Source: SURF-32 sp964648365 (GTDB lineage: Bacteria > Planctomycetota > Phycisphaerae > UBA1845). From it: 33,014 bases of DNA. Both the position numbers and the translations under genes were made by a program. Below, piece by piece: positions 32,641-33,014 of the stretch; the stretch's first letter is position 1; each line of letters begins with the position of its first letter. The DNA lies in NCBI GenBank assembly GCA_964648365.1, contig CAZYLK010000053.1:1-33014 (forward strand), read 5' to 3'. Below the pieces are notes generated by a model. That model searched no databases. It saw only the letters and a list, made by a program, of their open reading frames with translations, and was not told where the DNA came from.

Positions 32641-33008
32641 CGGGGCGCGCTCAACCCGGCTGGAAAGGGTGTCAGGATGCTTCGGGGATGAGCATGGCTT
32701 CGGATGTGCGGCGGTTTTCGCCGGGAGGAGCCGTTTCGCTTGTGTGACGAGGCATCCTGACACCCTTTCACGGGGCGCGCTCAACCCGGCTGGAAAGGGT
32801 GTCAGGATGCTTCGGGGATGAGCATNNNNNNNNNNNNNNNNNNNNNNNNNNNNNNNNNNNNNNNNNNNNNNNNNNNNNNNNNNNNNNNNNNNNNNNNNNN
32901 NNNNNNNNNNNNNNNNNNNNNNNNNCGGTTTTCGCCGGGAGGAGCCGTTTCGCTTGTGTGACGAGGCATCCTGACACCCTCGCACGGCCGAGGCAGCCTG
33001 ACGCCCTT
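32641..33008. repeat. 130-bp tandem repeat with 17-bp inverted repeats
   Basis: A unit starting CGGGGCGCGCTCAACCCGGC begins at 32641 and again at 32771. Within the first unit AAAGGGTGTCAGGATGC (32664-32680) is perfectly complementary to 32752-32768, and GGCGGTTTTCGCC adds an inner palindrome. A degenerate arm (GGCAGCCTGACGCCCTT) ends the region near 33008. The second unit is broken by the N run. Confidence 0.8.
32826..32925. other. Assembly gap of 100 N
   Basis: The first repeat unit has only 16 bases between the same flanks (AGCAT and CGGTTTTCGCC). The gap therefore probably hides additional collapsed repeat units. 100 N is a conventional placeholder length. Confidence 0.95.
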
Positions 33009-33014
33009 CATGGA

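Noticed and set aside
32604..32771. Upstream ATG of the zinc-ribbon paralog
   Set aside because: The extra residues come from the tandem repeat and do not align with the sister protein.

Overview
The window is a high-GC bacterial chromosome segment that looks like a member of the Planctomycetota, most likely Phycisphaerae-like. This is inferred from the adjacent DUF1800/DUF1501 pair, secreted LamG proteins, a FecR-domain protein, and three membrane proteins carrying a CxxCGYN(L/V)xG...CPECG zinc ribbon. No rRNA or clear phage or IS element is present. A 100-N assembly gap lies near the right end.

Layout. 1-3433 (+): two tandem secreted paralogs that share an N-terminal beta domain, a LamG domain and a cysteine-bearing C-terminal domain; the first also carries a beta-propeller. 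3441-6731 (-): a lipoprotein metallo-beta-lactamase hydrolase, a GmhB-like HAD phosphatase fused to a membrane anchor, and a deoxyhypusine-synthase-like protein coupled to it by an ATGA overlap. 7078-9999 (+): DUF1800 and a Tat-exported DUF1501 protein. 10000-10830: a hairpin repeat element and a promoter-to-terminator unit that probably makes a structured RNA. 10830-12518 (-): a TlpA-like thioredoxin with a long TPR-like region. 12935-18253 (+): Mn-type superoxide dismutase, UbiE/MenG methyltransferase, a membrane protein with a TPR-like tail, UbiX and a UbiA/MqnP prenyltransferase. The last genes suggest the late steps of menaquinone synthesis, probably the futalosine type. 18407-23930 (-): an FAD-dependent oxidoreductase flanked by 30-bp minisatellites, a GNAT acetyltransferase, a zinc-ribbon membrane protein, a FecR protein and an SPFH/slipin protein. 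24394-24992 (-): two unusual tRNA-like genes and, upstream of them, a strong promoter/terminator unit for an about 296-nt structured RNA. 25317-27814 (+): a queuosine-precursor transporter overlapping an AlsS-type acetolactate synthase. 27843-29321 (-): nicotinate phosphoribosyltransferase. 29507-32603 (-): two overlapping paralogous zinc-ribbon membrane proteins. 32641-33014: a 130-bp tandem repeat interrupted by the assembly gap.

The coding genes are mostly recognisable. The less expected content is between them: two candidate structured RNAs whose G-U wobbles point to the same strand as their promoters and terminators, a pair of tRNA-like genes that both mismatch at acceptor pairs 1-72 and 2-71, and several unrelated-sequence hairpin elements built the same way (inverted arms made of short tandem units).
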